DNA of 64,000 nt from Verrucomicrobiales bacterium (GCA_947478865.1 CANJXF010000011.1:1-64000), one strand, 5' to 3'; counted from the stretch's first letter, positions 8,871-20,253 are shown. The notes: generated from the letters alone by a model not told the origin. Program-made: numbers and translations.

Positions 8871-9902
8871 ATGGCACAACCTCTTTTCCATCCGAGCATC
8901 GAAGGAGCTCAACACGGCAACAAATCTCTCGCTGAATTTTTGGCTTATGCCAAGAAATCGGGGGCGACCGGCGCGCAACCGTCCAACTTCATGTTGCACG
9001 ACAACAAGGGCCTGCGCAGCGCGAAGGAGATCAAACAAATTTTTGGCAAAGCCAAGATGACTTTGGACGGCATTTCCGCGCATTGCCCGTTCTGGGTTCA
9101 CACCACGGCCTGGACCGGTAGCCCGACGATTCGGCCCTTCATTCCGGCCGATGTGGCGAAAAAATCCCCCGAACAAATCGAACGATGGGCGGAAGATTAT
9201 TTGCTCGGCCTGCTGGATTTGTGCGCCGAATTGAACATGAATATCCTGCCGATGTTTTGGGGCGTCGCGTTCGGCTGGGAAGTGGCGACCGGTTATCCCT
9301 GGGGATTCTGGAAGGGCGGCGATTACGATTTGATCGCAGAAGGCAAGGAACGCTTCGTGAAGAAGACGGCAAAAATCCGCAAGCACGCCAACAAGCTCGG
9401 AATTTTTCTCGCGCACGAAATTCACGGCGGGACCGCCGCGATGACCGCCGATGATTTTAATATCCTGGTAGAAACTTGCGATGGGGATAAATGCCTTGGG
9501 GTCAACGCCGACCCGTCGCACTGCTGGGAAGGGGAAGATTTTGAAACGCGCTTCCTGAAAGTCGCCCCGCGCATTTACGGTTGCCATGTGAAAAACTTCG
9601 CCATCCGAAAGGGCGTCCCGGTCCGCATGATGGAACCGAACTGGCAGAAGCGCGGCATGCAATTCTGCGATATTCCCTCGGGCGATTTAAATATGACCCG
9701 GTATGCCGAGTTGATGATCCAATGCGGTTATCCGCAGCGATATCGACAGATAATGGGCACCCCGACAGCACCGCTCGTGGTCGAAGCCGAGAGCGCCTAC
9801 CGCGACCTCGATGCGACCAGCGCAAATGCGATTCAGTTCGTGCGCGATAATCTCTGCTTCCCCATTGCGGCAGGATCATTTGAGGATGGAATGGGCGCGT
9901 AG
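8871..9902 (+). CDS. Sugar phosphate isomerase/epimerase (xylose-isomerase-like TIM barrel)
   Basis: HCPFWVHTTAWTGS..., LAHEIHGGTAAMTADDF, LGVNADPSHCWEGEDFE, IYGCHVKNF. Confidence 0.82.
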   Translation: MAQPLFHPSIEGAQHGNKSLAEFLAYAKKSGATGAQPSNFMLHDNKGLRSAKEIKQIFGKAKMTLDGISAHCPFWVHTTAWTGSPTIRPFIPADVAKKSPEQIERWAEDYLLGLLDLCAELNMNILPMFWGVAFGWEVATGYPWGFWKGGDYDLIAEGKERFVKKTAKIRKHANKLGIFLAHEIHGGTAAMTADDFNILVETCDGDKCLGVNADPSHCWEGEDFETRFLKVAPRIYGCHVKNFAIRKGVPVRMMEPNWQKRGMQFCDIPSGDLNMTRYAELMIQCGYPQRYRQIMGTPTAPLVVEAESAYRDLDATSANAIQFVRDNLCFPIAAGSFEDGMGA

Positions 9903-9926
9903 GCATTCACATCGAAAAAACTTCTG

Positions 9927-9962
9927 ACCAGCCGAAATCGTGGAAACATGATTTCGGCTGCG
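9927..9962. terminator. Stem-loop agccgaaatcgtg-GAAA-catgatttcggct between convergent genes
   Basis: 13-bp stem (one G:U) with GNRA tetraloop; on the minus strand followed by gttttttc after about 8 nt. Confidence 0.5.
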
Positions 9963-10065
9963 TCATTTGTGGGCGACGCAATTCATTTTGTGACAACGTA
10001 TTTTTGTTGTTTAGAGCAAACAGCCCGATCGCCATTGCGTCAATTTCTGACGCCGTAATCCCCTG

Positions 10066-10108
10066 AAATAAAAATGCAGAGAACGGTCATGGAAAACCAT
10101 TCTCTGCA
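10066..10108 (-). terminator. Rho-independent terminator for the 10142-10525 gene
   Basis: Minus strand: tgcagagaatggttttccatgaccgttctctgca followed by TTTTTATTT. Confidence 0.8.
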
Positions 10109-10141
10109 ATCCCTTGCTTAACTTAGCTGGGAAGAAACTGA

Positions 10142-10525
10142 CTAGAGGCCCTTCTTGCCCGCAGCTTTGACCTTTGCCCATCGGGCCTTCGCCAAGGCGG
10201 AGAGCTTAGCTTTTGCAGCGGCACTCATTGGCTTGCTCTTCGTGGCAGGCCCTGCTTTAACAGGGGCCTTCGCCTTAGCAGCCGGGGCAGCCTTCGCGGG
10301 CGCTTTGTTGCCAGCTTTGATCTTGGCCCAACGAGCCTTTGCCATAGCTGAGAGCCGGGCTTTAGCGGCGGCTGACATACCCGAGGGTTTTGCGGCAGCC
10401 GGTGGAGCCGACGGAGCGGACCCGAGCAGGGTAGACAGTTCAGTCTGGAGCTTGGCGATCTGCTCCTTGAGCTGCACCGCCTGTTTGAGTTCAGACAACG
10501 ATAAATCTGATATATTATTTGCCAT
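10142..10525 (-). CDS. Histone H1-like Ala/Lys-rich basic protein with duplicated 'SAAAKA(R/K)LSA(M/L)AKARWAK(I/V)KA' motif
   Basis: MANNISDLSLSELKQAVQLKEQIAKLQTELSTLLG... coiled N-terminus then two near-identical motifs joined by an AKAPVKAGPA linker. Confidence 0.7.
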   Translation of the reverse strand: MANNISDLSLSELKQAVQLKEQIAKLQTELSTLLGSAPSAPPAAAKPSGMSAAAKARLSAMAKARWAKIKAGNKAPAKAAPAAKAKAPVKAGPATKSKPMSAAAKAKLSALAKARWAKVKAAGKKGL

Positions 10526-10731
10526 AGGAGCTGAAACTAGTTTCAACGAGTAGATGAGTCAATCAAAAGTGAAACCGTCATCCCCTATCATAGTCCCCTG
10601 TTAAACCCTATTTGACTGCTGGATAGCCGACGATTCAACAGGGCATACCCTGCTCTACCCTGCTCCGGTTTCAATCTCTCAGACTTATCCTGGCACAAAG
10701 AAAAGATGTTCCACTGAATACGAGAAGTTTT

Positions 10732-12309
10732 TCAATTGTCGACGTTGCAACTCGGGCTCTTTTCACGCAGCGGTTGTTCCTTGAACCCCGTTGCTGTGAA
10801 CCTGGTAACAATCCAAGCGATGCCTAGCGTTACAAATGTGCCTATCATGGTAAACCATGGCCAGGCCACCTTGCCAAAAACGGGTTCGCCACTGGGCGCA
10901 GAACCGGTCTGCCATTTCAGCCAGAAGTGGATGCAACTCATGACCAGAATGGATGCAGTCATCCCGCTGAATACCGCCAGGCTCCCGACCTTCCTCCGCC
11001 GGATTGCCAGGATCAGGCTTCCAAGCAACGCTCCACTGGTTACCCCGCGCAAAGCAAAAGAAAGATTCAGGACCGAGTCTTGGGCACGGCTCAGGTAAGC
11101 CACAATCACCAGGGCCAAAGCCCAAAAGACAGTGGACCAACGGCTGAACTGCAAATAGAAACTCTCGTCCCTGCCTTTAAGAAATCGTTTCAGCAGGTCC
11201 ATGGTCGAAACAGAAGACAGCGAGGTGAGCGCTGAACTGATGGACGACATGGCAGCGGAAAGGATCGCGACAATCAAAAACCCTTTTACGACGTGCGGAA
11301 CTTCGGTGACCATGAAAATTGGAAAGATAAAATCGTTCGCTTTGATCCCCGGCTTGGGTTCGGGAAGAGGAATTTGCATCGCGTGCGCCTGGTAGAAGGC
11401 CCAAAGAAAAACGCCGCACAAAAGGAAAATCAGGAATAGCGGGAAGATCAAAATTGCGCTGGTCACGAGCGCCTTCCTCCCATCGGCGATATTCTTGCAG
11501 GCCAGCACCCGCTGCACGATGAGCTGTTCAGCGCCATGTGTGGAAAGCACGACGAAGGTTCCTCCAATAACTCCCATCCAGATGTTAAAGGGCAGAGACA
11601 TAGAAAATTGGCCATTGAACCAATGCAGTTTGCCGTGGTCGTAGGCATTGCTTAAAGCTGCGCTCACCCCACCGTCGATGAGGGTCGGAATATAAAGCAA
11701 AGTGAAAATTCCTCCGGCCAGAAAAAGACAGAATTGAACTGCGTCCGTCCAGATGACCGCTTTAACCCCTCCGAAAAATGTGTAAATCAGTGATAGAAAA
11801 ACAAAGAGGATGATCGATCCCAGAATTGGATCACCCGTCCCCAATCCAAGGAGTTTGTCGTTTAAAATCAGCTTCACCGGTATCGATGCGACATATACCC
11901 GGACACCTGCCGCCAAGGTCTCCGTCACCAGAAATATCCCTGCCGCCCACCGGCGCGTCCCCACTCCAAAGGCTTGTTCAAGCAGCTGGTAGGGCGAATA
12001 GATTTCTCCTTTGAGATAATGCGGCACCATCACAATCGCCAGAATGATGCGAGCAATGACGTAACCGAAAATTACCTGGATGAAAGAGATATTGTCACCA
12101 AACGCCATGGCGGGGACACCGATGATGGTCAAGGCGCTGGTTTCTGCAGCGACGATGGACAGGCCTATTCCAAGCCATCCGATATTTTTATTTCCCAGAA
12201 AATAATCGCGGGTGCTTTTTTGTCCGCGGGCAGCCCACATTCCGACGCCAATAATCACGGCGAGATAAACCGAGATCACGATCCAGTCTGCTGTGTTGAG
12301 GAAGCTCAT
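10732..12309 (-). CDS. Sodium:solute symporter (SSS family)
   Basis: MSFLNTADWIVISVYLAVIIGVGMWAARGQKSTRDYFLGNKNIGWLGIGLSIVAAETSALTIIGVPAMAF; polytopic. Confidence 0.92.
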   Translation of the reverse strand: MSFLNTADWIVISVYLAVIIGVGMWAARGQKSTRDYFLGNKNIGWLGIGLSIVAAETSALTIIGVPAMAFGDNISFIQVIFGYVIARIILAIVMVPHYLKGEIYSPYQLLEQAFGVGTRRWAAGIFLVTETLAAGVRVYVASIPVKLILNDKLLGLGTGDPILGSIILFVFLSLIYTFFGGVKAVIWTDAVQFCLFLAGGIFTLLYIPTLIDGGVSAALSNAYDHGKLHWFNGQFSMSLPFNIWMGVIGGTFVVLSTHGAEQLIVQRVLACKNIADGRKALVTSAILIFPLFLIFLLCGVFLWAFYQAHAMQIPLPEPKPGIKANDFIFPIFMVTEVPHVVKGFLIVAILSAAMSSISSALTSLSSVSTMDLLKRFLKGRDESFYLQFSRWSTVFWALALVIVAYLSRAQDSVLNLSFALRGVTSGALLGSLILAIRRRKVGSLAVFSGMTASILVMSCIHFWLKWQTGSAPSGEPVFGKVAWPWFTMIGTFVTLGIAWIVTRFTATGFKEQPLREKSPSCNVDN

Positions 12310-12460
12310 TTGAAACGAATAAGTAAATCGCGCCGTTTGCGGGAGGCGAGCAAAATCAACGGAGTCGCGATGGATGAAGTCTCCGTTGATCAAAAAAATC
12401 ACCAACCATTCGGCCGGATTTATTCTGGACAATTTTCTTTCAGAGATAAAACCTGAATTC

Positions 12461-13783
12461 ATGTCCCAACCCCAGATTTTAATGGTGCCCCCATCCGCTG
12501 CGGCGCGCCCTGCCTACAAATGGTGGGCGGTCGCGATGCTCTGGTTCATCTGTTTTTTCAATTACGCCGACCGTCAAGCTATCTCAGCCGTATTCCCCGC
12601 GTTGGAAAAAGAATTCGGCTTCAACAAGGAACAGCTTGGACTCATCGGGTCAGCATTTATGTGGGTCTATGCAGGAGGCGCTCTCTTCGCCGGCCTGGTC
12701 GTAGATCGATTTCGTCGCAAGGATTTGATTCTGGGCGGGTGTCTCTTTTGGAGTTTTGTGACGGTGACGACAGGGTGGTGCTCAAAGCTCTGGCACTTCG
12801 TAACGGTTCGCGCCCTGGAAGGTTTGGGCGAAACGTTTTATTTCCCTGCCTCGATGTCGATGACCAGTGATTACCATTCCAAGAAAACCCGTTCGCGCGC
12901 ATTAGCGTTTCATCAATCGAGCGTTTATGTCGGGACGATTCTCGGCTCGTGGTTGGGAGCTTTGCTGGCCATGCATTATGGCTGGAGGGTGGGATTTTAT
13001 ATTTTCGGGATTGCCGGAATGGTGCTGGCGATTGTGCTCTATAAGTTTTTGCGCGAACCCGTTCGAGGTGAGTCTGAATCCGTAGAACTTCAGCAGCACG
13101 GTATTTTTGTGGAGAAACCCCTCGGTGTTATGGAGACATTCCGGGTTATTTTCCGAGCCCCCTCGGTCATTTTATTGATGCTTGCATTCGTTTGCGCCAA
13201 TGCGGTCGCAACAGTTTTTCTAGTCTGGACCCCGAGTTTTCTCAAAGATAAATTCCATTATGATCTTGCGACCGCCGGCTTAAGCGCAACCGTCTTTATC
13301 CATTCAGCGAGCTTCATCGCCGTGCCGATTGCAGGCTGGCTGGCGGACAAGATTTCCAGTCGTTTTGCGGGAGGTCGGATTCTGATCCAGGCCATGGGAT
13401 TGCTGGGTGGGGCAACCTTTGTTTTCCTGGTCGGCAACACGCAAAGCCAAACCACTTTGATCATCGCGATGACAATTTTCGGTCTTTGCAAAGGTTTCTA
13501 TGACTCGGGAATATTTGCGTCGCTTTTCGACACGATCGAGCCCCGGGCGCGAGGCACGGCGGCTGGCATCATGAATACCGTTGGCTGGGGTGGCGGCGCT
13601 TTTGGTCCCTGGTTCGTCGGGCGTATGGCTGAACGCGGGTCCAGGCCAACCAAAGTCGAAAATATGAGCGACGCCATTGCCTGGGGTGGAGGCCTTTATC
13701 TAATCGGTGCGGCTCTTCTCATTGGGGCAATATTTCTAGCCCGGCGAACCGCGTCGCGCAAGGTGGATAATGGCATGCCTTAG
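12461..13783 (+). CDS. MFS transporter (anion/hexuronate symporter-like)
   Basis: YKWWAVAMLWFICFFNYADRQAISAVFPALEKEFGFNKEQLGLIGSAFMWVYA...; divergent from the SSS gene. Confidence 0.88.
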   Translation: MSQPQILMVPPSAAARPAYKWWAVAMLWFICFFNYADRQAISAVFPALEKEFGFNKEQLGLIGSAFMWVYAGGALFAGLVVDRFRRKDLILGGCLFWSFVTVTTGWCSKLWHFVTVRALEGLGETFYFPASMSMTSDYHSKKTRSRALAFHQSSVYVGTILGSWLGALLAMHYGWRVGFYIFGIAGMVLAIVLYKFLREPVRGESESVELQQHGIFVEKPLGVMETFRVIFRAPSVILLMLAFVCANAVATVFLVWTPSFLKDKFHYDLATAGLSATVFIHSASFIAVPIAGWLADKISSRFAGGRILIQAMGLLGGATFVFLVGNTQSQTTLIIAMTIFGLCKGFYDSGIFASLFDTIEPRARGTAAGIMNTVGWGGGAFGPWFVGRMAERGSRPTKVENMSDAIAWGGGLYLIGAALLIGAIFLARRTASRKVDNGMP

Positions 13784-13912
13784 CCCTGTTCCACCTGGAA
13801 AAACTGCCAGGATATCCGTTTGGCGCCGTTCACTTTTCTACAATCCAATTGGATTAAATGCTTTGAAATGAGATGCGAATTCGTTTGGCTCTCTGATAAC
13901 TTTTTACGCGTC

Positions 13913-15385
13913 ATGAAAATTGTTTTCAACCAATGGTTCGGATTGATTTTTACCTTGGTCATTATCGGAGCTTTTGAGGGCAATGCGGCTAGTCCCAAAT
14001 ACAATGTCCTTTTCATCGCTGTGGATGATCTGCGCCCGGAACTGGGTTGCTATGGACATCCGCTGGTGAAGTCGCCGAACATCGATCGCTTCGCCGCGAG
14101 CGGATTGCAATTCAATCGCGCCTATTGCCAGTTTGCCCTGTGCAATCCATCGCGCTCGTCTTTGCTGTCCGGACGCCGACCGGAAACATTGAAGGTCTTT
14201 GATCTCGCCACCTTTCTGCGCAAAAACAATCCCGACCTCATTACATTGCCGCAGTTGTTCAAGCAGAACGGTTACGAATCGCGCAGTTACGGAAAGGTTT
14301 TTCACATCACCAATGGAAACCATGAGGACGACGAATCGTGGAGTGTTCCGGCATGGCATTCCTTGCGAGATGACGTGAAGAAATCATCCGCGACAAAACC
14401 GGCCGCGAAGCCAAAAAAAATCGAAATTGATCCCGACGGAGCGGACCACAAAGACGAGCTGCCTTATGAATCGCCGGACGTGGCGGATGACAAAATGGTG
14501 GATGGGCAAATTGCCAATGCGGCGATTCGTGCCTTGCGCGAACTAAAGGATAAGCCCTTCTTTCTAGGGGTCGGTTTTCATCGTCCGCATTTGCCATTCA
14601 TTGTCCCGAAAAAATATTGGGATCTTTACGATCCGAAGACCATTCGTCTGGCGCCTAATCCCTTTCTGCCCAAGGACGCGCCTGCCTTTGCCAGCAATGA
14701 CGCAGGCGAATTGCGCCGCTACAAAGGCGTTCCCGCGGAAGGCCCCATTTCGGAAGCCGAAGCCCTTAAGTTGGTTCAAGGGTATTATGCGAGCGTGAGT
14801 TTCACGGATGCACAATTCGGAAAGTTATTGAATGAGCTGGAGAACCTCGGGTTGCGCGAAAAGACGATCGTCATTTTGTGGGGCGATCATGGTTATCAGC
14901 TCGGCGAACACGCGACCTGGACCAAGAGAACGAATTGGGAAATTGCCACCCGGGTTCCCCTGCTCTTTTCTGCGCCAAATCAGAAGGCGACGAATCGCAG
15001 GACAGATGCGCTCATCGAATTCGTGGATATTTTCCCGACTTTGAGCGAGCTTTGCAGATTACCAATTCCGGCTGGCCTTGAGGGCACCAGCTTTGTTCCA
15101 TTGTTGAATAATCCCCAGCGGACCTGGAAGTCCGCAGCGTTTAGCATTTATGCCAAACCAATTCCTGAGTTGGGCAAAGGGTTTGGTCGCGCGATGCGGA
15201 CCGAACGATACCGGTTCATTGAATGGAGCGCGCCAGGGAACGAGAAGCGGGTTTACGAATTATACGATCATCAGTCCGATCCACAGGAGAACGTGAACAT
15301 CGCCAATCTGCCGAAGAATAAGGACCTTATCGCCACTCTATCGAAACAGCTTCAGGCCGGGTGGAAGGGTGCGTTGCCGAAATAG
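13913..15385 (+). CDS. Type I sulfatase (iduronate-2-sulfatase-like)
   Basis: NVLFIAVDDLRPELGCYG, active-site CNPSRSSLLSGRRP, WGDHGYQLGEHATWTKRTNWE. Confidence 0.92.
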   Translation: MKIVFNQWFGLIFTLVIIGAFEGNAASPKYNVLFIAVDDLRPELGCYGHPLVKSPNIDRFAASGLQFNRAYCQFALCNPSRSSLLSGRRPETLKVFDLATFLRKNNPDLITLPQLFKQNGYESRSYGKVFHITNGNHEDDESWSVPAWHSLRDDVKKSSATKPAAKPKKIEIDPDGADHKDELPYESPDVADDKMVDGQIANAAIRALRELKDKPFFLGVGFHRPHLPFIVPKKYWDLYDPKTIRLAPNPFLPKDAPAFASNDAGELRRYKGVPAEGPISEAEALKLVQGYYASVSFTDAQFGKLLNELENLGLREKTIVILWGDHGYQLGEHATWTKRTNWEIATRVPLLFSAPNQKATNRRTDALIEFVDIFPTLSELCRLPIPAGLEGTSFVPLLNNPQRTWKSAAFSIYAKPIPELGKGFGRAMRTERYRFIEWSAPGNEKRVYELYDHQSDPQENVNIANLPKNKDLIATLSKQLQAGWKGALPK

Positions 15386-15398
15386 CCTGCGGCAAGGA

Positions 15399-16568
15399 TT
15401 ACACCTCTTGCCCGGCGGCAAATCCGGAAGCCCAGGCCCATTGAAAATTGTAACCGCCGAGCCAACCGGTGAGGTCGACGACTTCGCCGATGAAAAACAA
15501 TCCCGGCACGCTCCGCGCTTCCATGGTCTTCGAAGAAAGCTCGTTGGTATCGATGCCGCCAAGCGTAACCTCGGCCTTGGCGTAACCTTCGTCTCCGGCT
15601 GGCTGGATTTTCCACGCGTGCAACTGGGAGGCAATCGCATCCAGCTCGCGAGGTGAATACCGTTTCACCGGCTGCGTTTTCACATTCTGTTCGCACCAGG
15701 TCTGGACAAATCTCTGCGGCAACCATTGGCAGAGCACAGTGGATAGCTCCTTGCTCTCAGCGCGGTGTTGTTCGAGCAATTGCCGCACATTCTTTCCAGG
15801 AAATAAATTGAGCAAAACGGCTTCGTCAGCGACGCGGTAATTAGAGATCTGGAGAATAGCGGGCCCGCTGACCCCGCGATGCGTGAACAAAATGTTTTCG
15901 CGAAATTCAGCGCTCGCCACTCGGGCAACGACATCAAGAGATATCCCGCTCAACTCGGAACAAAAACTTCGATCGCGCTCCGCAAAAGTCAGTGGCACCA
16001 GACCGGGTTTGCGCGCAACCATTTTGAGTTCAAACCGCTCGGCAACCCGGTAGCCAAAATCGGTCGCACCAAGATTCGGAAATGAGAGTCCACCGGTCGC
16101 GAGCACCACAGAGTCAGCGGTCAGGACTCCGACGCTTGTATCGACTTGGAACCGGTCGCTTTTTTGAACTTCGGCCACGCGGCAGTTCAATCGGATCTCG
16201 ACCTTGGCCGCCGCACATTCCGCTTCCAGCATCGCCACGATTTCGCGGGAACTGGTGTCGCAGAACAGTTGCCCGAGTTTTTTCTCGTGATAAGCAATGC
16301 GATGTTTTTCAACCAACGCAATAAAGTCCGCTGGGGCAAATCGGGCCAGTGCCGACTTGCAAAAGTGCGGGCTGCCTCTGGTGATATAGTTAGCTGCCGT
16401 CGCCCCGACGTTCGTAAAATTGCAACGGCCTCCGCCGGAAATTAGAATTTTTTTTCCAATCCGTTCTGCATGCTCAAGCACGACGACGCGCCGTCCGCGT
16501 TTGCCCGCTTCAATTGCGCACATCAATCCCGCTGCGCCGCCGCCAATGACGATTACGTCGTAATTCAT
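15399..16568 (-). CDS. NAD(P)/FAD-dependent oxidoreductase, HI0933/YhiN family
   Basis: MNYDVIVIGGGAAGLMCAIEAGKRGRRVVVLEHAERIGKKILISGGGRCNFTN. Confidence 0.92.
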   Translation of the reverse strand: MNYDVIVIGGGAAGLMCAIEAGKRGRRVVVLEHAERIGKKILISGGGRCNFTNVGATAANYITRGSPHFCKSALARFAPADFIALVEKHRIAYHEKKLGQLFCDTSSREIVAMLEAECAAAKVEIRLNCRVAEVQKSDRFQVDTSVGVLTADSVVLATGGLSFPNLGATDFGYRVAERFELKMVARKPGLVPLTFAERDRSFCSELSGISLDVVARVASAEFRENILFTHRGVSGPAILQISNYRVADEAVLLNLFPGKNVRQLLEQHRAESKELSTVLCQWLPQRFVQTWCEQNVKTQPVKRYSPRELDAIASQLHAWKIQPAGDEGYAKAEVTLGGIDTNELSSKTMEARSVPGLFFIGEVVDLTGWLGGYNFQWAWASGFAAGQEV

Positions 16569-16720
16569 TTTGCGGCGTCAAAGATGCGGAGAGCGGAGAA
16601 GAAGTCGAGCAATCGTGACAATTTTCGGCTGAACGAGTGGCACTTCCCAACTCTTCCAACGATCGTCCAGCTTGACGTTAGGGTTCATTGGCTCAAATTT
16701 TATTCAGGAGCAGCGACGAT

Positions 16721-17380
16721 ATGAAGAAACAAAAAATTTCCACATTTTTCACGGCAATCATCATTGTGACAGCTTTGACGTCGGCAGGGCCATTGGCCGC
16801 ACAGGATTCCCCTGCCGCTTCCACCACCGTAACGACCGACCATACCGCTCCGGCCCTGGCTTACGGAACGGCGAACGTTTTGAAATTAGCGGAAGCGAAA
16901 GTTGGCGATGAAACTATTATTGCTTACATCGAAAAGTCCGGGGAGGGCTACGGCAGTTTGGGCGCGTCGGAAATTATTTATTTGCGGGACCATGGCGTTT
17001 CAGACCGCGTGCTGAAGACGATGCTCACGCAAGAAAAGAACGCGCGCGACGCGACTCTCGCACAATCAGCGGCCCAACCCGTCGCAGCCGCTGCGGCACC
17101 AGCGGCGGTGATCGCCGCGCCGCAATACCAGCAAGCCTATGCGCCGCCGCCCTTCACGTATGTTCAAACTGCGCCCGCTCCATTGATTGTTATGCGCGAT
17201 TCGTCACCACGTTTGGCGGATTATGGAATCTATCCGCGTTACGGCTACGGATACAGTTATGGCTACGGCTGCTATCCGGGTTACGGCTATCGGAGCTATG
17301 GCTATTATTATCCGCAAGCGTCGTTTTCCATGGGGTTTGGCGGACATCACGGCGGATTCCGCGGCGGATACTGTCGCTAA
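16721..17380 (+). CDS. Secreted protein with Gly/Tyr-rich C-terminus
   Basis: MKKQKISTFFTAIIIVTALTSAGPLAAQ signal; tail YGYGYSYGYGCYPGYGYRSYGYYY...GGHHGGFRGGYCR. Confidence 0.7.
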   Translation: MKKQKISTFFTAIIIVTALTSAGPLAAQDSPAASTTVTTDHTAPALAYGTANVLKLAEAKVGDETIIAYIEKSGEGYGSLGASEIIYLRDHGVSDRVLKTMLTQEKNARDATLAQSAAQPVAAAAAPAAVIAAPQYQQAYAPPPFTYVQTAPAPLIVMRDSSPRLADYGIYPRYGYGYSYGYGCYPGYGYRSYGYYYPQASFSMGFGGHHGGFRGGYCR

Positions 17381-17447
17381 CCTTCTGACATCAAGACCGC
17401 GATAACGGAACGTTAACGCGCTTCATTGAAATGGCGCGAACAAAGAA

Positions 17448-17476
17448 AAAGGCGAACGGACATTCCGTTCGCCTTT
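17448..17476. terminator. Bidirectional terminator between convergent genes
   Basis: Perfect 13-bp stem aaaggcgaacgga-cat-tccgttcgccttt with A/T tracts. Confidence 0.85.
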
Positions 17477-17498
17477 CGTGTTTAAGATTTGAATTCGC

Positions 17499-19001
17499 TT
17501 AGTAGCGGTAATGTTCGGCTTTGTAAGGACCGTCAGGCGAGATGCCGAGGTAATCCGCTTGCTTTTTCGTGAGCTTGGTCAGCTTCACACCGATTTTTTC
17601 GAGGTGCAAACGGGCCACTTCTTCGTCGAGTTTCTTCGGCAAGCGATAAACGCCGACTTTGTAACTGTCTTTGTTTTTCCAAAGGTCAAGTTGAGCGAGC
17701 ACCTGATTGGAAAACGAATTCGACATCACGAAACTCGGATGGCCAGTGGCGCAACCAAGGTTCACCAGGCGACCTTCCGCGAGCAGATAAATCTGGCGAC
17801 CGTTCGGAAGCGCATAACGATCCACTTGCGGTTTGATGTTCAATTTCTCCACGCCTTTGGCTGTGTTCAATCGATCGACCTGAATTTCATTGTCGAAGTG
17901 GCCGATGTTACAAACAATCGCCTGATCCTTCATTTTGAGAATGTGTTCGAGCGTGATCACGTCGCAATTGCCGGTGGTCGTGACGTAGAGATCAGCTTTA
18001 CCCAACGTATCTTCGAGCGTGGTGACCTGGAAGCCTTCCATGGCCGCCTGCAAGGCGTTGATCGGATCGATTTCCGTGACGATAACGCGAGCGCCGAATC
18101 CACGAAGCGAATGCGCTGAACCTTTGCCAACGTCGCCGTAACCGCAAACCACCGCGACTTTTCCAGCGACCATCACGTCGGTGGCGCGCTTGATTCCGTC
18201 AGCGAGGGATTCGCGACAGCCGTAGAGGTTGTCGAACTTTGATTTCGTGACCGAGTCATTGACGTTGATCGCAGGAATCAAAAGCTTTCCCGCTTCCAAC
18301 ATTTGATACAAACGATGGACGCCGGTGGTCGTTTCCTCCGAAACACCGCGCCATTCCTTCACGACATTATGCCAGAAATTCGGGCGCTCTTTCGCGACGC
18401 GTTTCAACAAGTTCTTGATCACCTGTTCTTCGTGTGAACCACTGGGCGAATTAACCCAATTATCACCCTGCTCCAATTGATAACCCTTGTGGATTAGCAA
18501 AGTCACGTCGCCGCCGTCATCTACGACGAGCTGCGGACCTTTGCCGTTCGGAAAGGTCACGGCGTCCAGGGTGCAATCCCAATATTCTTCAAGTGTCTCG
18601 CCCTTCCAGGCGAAGACCGGCACGCCGGCTTTGGCGATCGCTGCGGCGGCGTGGTCTTGCGTGGAGAAAATATTGCAACTCGCCCAGCGCACCTGCGCGC
18701 CGAGATCGACAAGCGTCTCGATGAGGATCGCCGTCTCGATGGTCATGTGCAACGAACCGGTGACGCGCACGCCTTGCAGCGGTTTGCTGGCCGCATATTT
18801 TTTGCGAATCGACATCAAGCCCGGCATTTCGTGCTCGGACACCGTGATGTTCTTGCGGCCCCAATCCGCGAGCGAAAGGTCCTTGACCTTGAAATCCTGG
18901 CTCCCGTTTCCATTTGATTTCGCGGAACCGTTTTTTGCGATAACAGCCTTGGCGGTTTTGCCCGCTTTAACTCGTGCCGGTGAAAGTTTGATTTTAGCCA
19001 T
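17499..19001 (-). CDS. ahcY: Adenosylhomocysteinase
   Basis: [15 protein letters not shown]..., [51 protein letters not shown]-terminal YKAEHYRY. Confidence 0.97.
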   Translation of the reverse strand: MAKIKLSPARVKAGKTAKAVIAKNGSAKSNGNGSQDFKVKDLSLADWGRKNITVSEHEMPGLMSIRKKYAASKPLQGVRVTGSLHMTIETAILIETLVDLGAQVRWASCNIFSTQDHAAAAIAKAGVPVFAWKGETLEEYWDCTLDAVTFPNGKGPQLVVDDGGDVTLLIHKGYQLEQGDNWVNSPSGSHEEQVIKNLLKRVAKERPNFWHNVVKEWRGVSEETTTGVHRLYQMLEAGKLLIPAINVNDSVTKSKFDNLYGCRESLADGIKRATDVMVAGKVAVVCGYGDVGKGSAHSLRGFGARVIVTEIDPINALQAAMEGFQVTTLEDTLGKADLYVTTTGNCDVITLEHILKMKDQAIVCNIGHFDNEIQVDRLNTAKGVEKLNIKPQVDRYALPNGRQIYLLAEGRLVNLGCATGHPSFVMSNSFSNQVLAQLDLWKNKDSYKVGVYRLPKKLDEEVARLHLEKIGVKLTKLTKKQADYLGISPDGPYKAEHYRY

Positions 19002-19023
19002 ATTCTTTTTTTCCTGTTTCTAA

Positions 19024-20196
19024 TTATTTCGCTGCGCGTTTCAATGCCGCTGCTTTGTCGGTTTTTTCCCAAGTGATTTCTGGATCGTTTTTCCCAAAGT
19101 GTCCGTAATTGGTCGTCTTCCCGTAAATCGGTCGCAGCAGATTCAATTGTTTGATGATGGCGGCCGGTTTGAAACTGAAGACTTCCTTCACTGCATTTTC
19201 GATCGCCTCGTCGCTCACGACGCCGGTTCCAAACGTATCGACGCAAATCGAAACGGGATCAGGATGACCAATGGCGTAGGCGAATTGGATTTCAGCACGC
19301 GTCGCCAAACCTGCGGCAACAATGTTCTTTGCCACGTAGCGACCCATGTAAGCGGCGCTGCGGTCGACCTTACTTGGATCCTTGCCTGAGAATGCGCCGC
19401 CACCGTGACGTCCCATGCCGCCGTAGCTATCGACGATGATTTTTCGCCCTGTCAAACCGGTATCACCTTGAGGTCCGCCGACCACAAAGTTGCCGGTTGG
19501 GTTGATCAGGCACTCGGTTTTTTTATCAAGCATTTCGGCAGGCAAAACTTTCCTGACAATTTCTTTGATGATGAAATTTTCAATCTCTTTGTGTTTTACA
19601 TCAGCGCTATGCTGCGTTGAAACAACCACGTTCACAATGCGCACTGGTTTGCCGTTTTCGTATTTAACAGAAACCTGGCTTTTCGCATCGGGGCGCAGCC
19701 ATTTCACTTTTCCGGACTTGCGAATGCGCGTCAGTTCGCGACCCAAGCGATGGGCGAACATAATCGGCGCGGGCATCAACTCCGGCGTCTCATCACAGGC
19801 AAAACCAAACATCAAACCTTGATCGCCCGCACCCTGCTCCGCCGTTTTCTTTCCTTCCGCGGAACGCGCGTCGACCCCTTGAGCAATGTCTGCACTTTGT
19901 GTCGTAATGACATTCGTGATGAAAACTTTATCAGCGTGGAAAACGTCGTCGTCATTCACATAACCAATTTCGCGAATGGCTTCCCGGACGGTTTGATTAT
20001 GATTCAACTTGGCTTTTGTCGTGATTTCACCGCCAACCACAACGATGTTACTCTTCGCGTAAGTTTCGCAAGCAACGCGACTGTATTTATCCTGCGCTAA
20101 ACAGGCATCGAGAATCGCGTCAGAAATTGTATCGCAAACTTTATCCGGGTGGCCTTCGCCGACAGATTCTGAAGAAAAGATGTAATTTTTGCTCAT
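19024..20196 (-). CDS. metK: S-adenosylmethionine synthase
   Basis: [72 protein letters not shown]. Confidence 0.97.
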   Translation of the reverse strand: MSKNYIFSSESVGEGHPDKVCDTISDAILDACLAQDKYSRVACETYAKSNIVVVGGEITTKAKLNHNQTVREAIREIGYVNDDDVFHADKVFITNVITTQSADIAQGVDARSAEGKKTAEQGAGDQGLMFGFACDETPELMPAPIMFAHRLGRELTRIRKSGKVKWLRPDAKSQVSVKYENGKPVRIVNVVVSTQHSADVKHKEIENFIIKEIVRKVLPAEMLDKKTECLINPTGNFVVGGPQGDTGLTGRKIIVDSYGGMGRHGGGAFSGKDPSKVDRSAAYMGRYVAKNIVAAGLATRAEIQFAYAIGHPDPVSICVDTFGTGVVSDEAIENAVKEVFSFKPAAIIKQLNLLRPIYGKTTNYGHFGKNDPEITWEKTDKAAALKRAAK

Positions 20197-20253
20197 TTAA
20201 GTTTTAGTTGCTCAATGGTTTTCAAACACACGTATTGACGTATCTCGATGCGA

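Noticed and set aside
10155-10553. 132-aa plus-strand Ala-rich ORF
   Set aside because: Antisense shadow of the H1-like gene, which has its own terminator.
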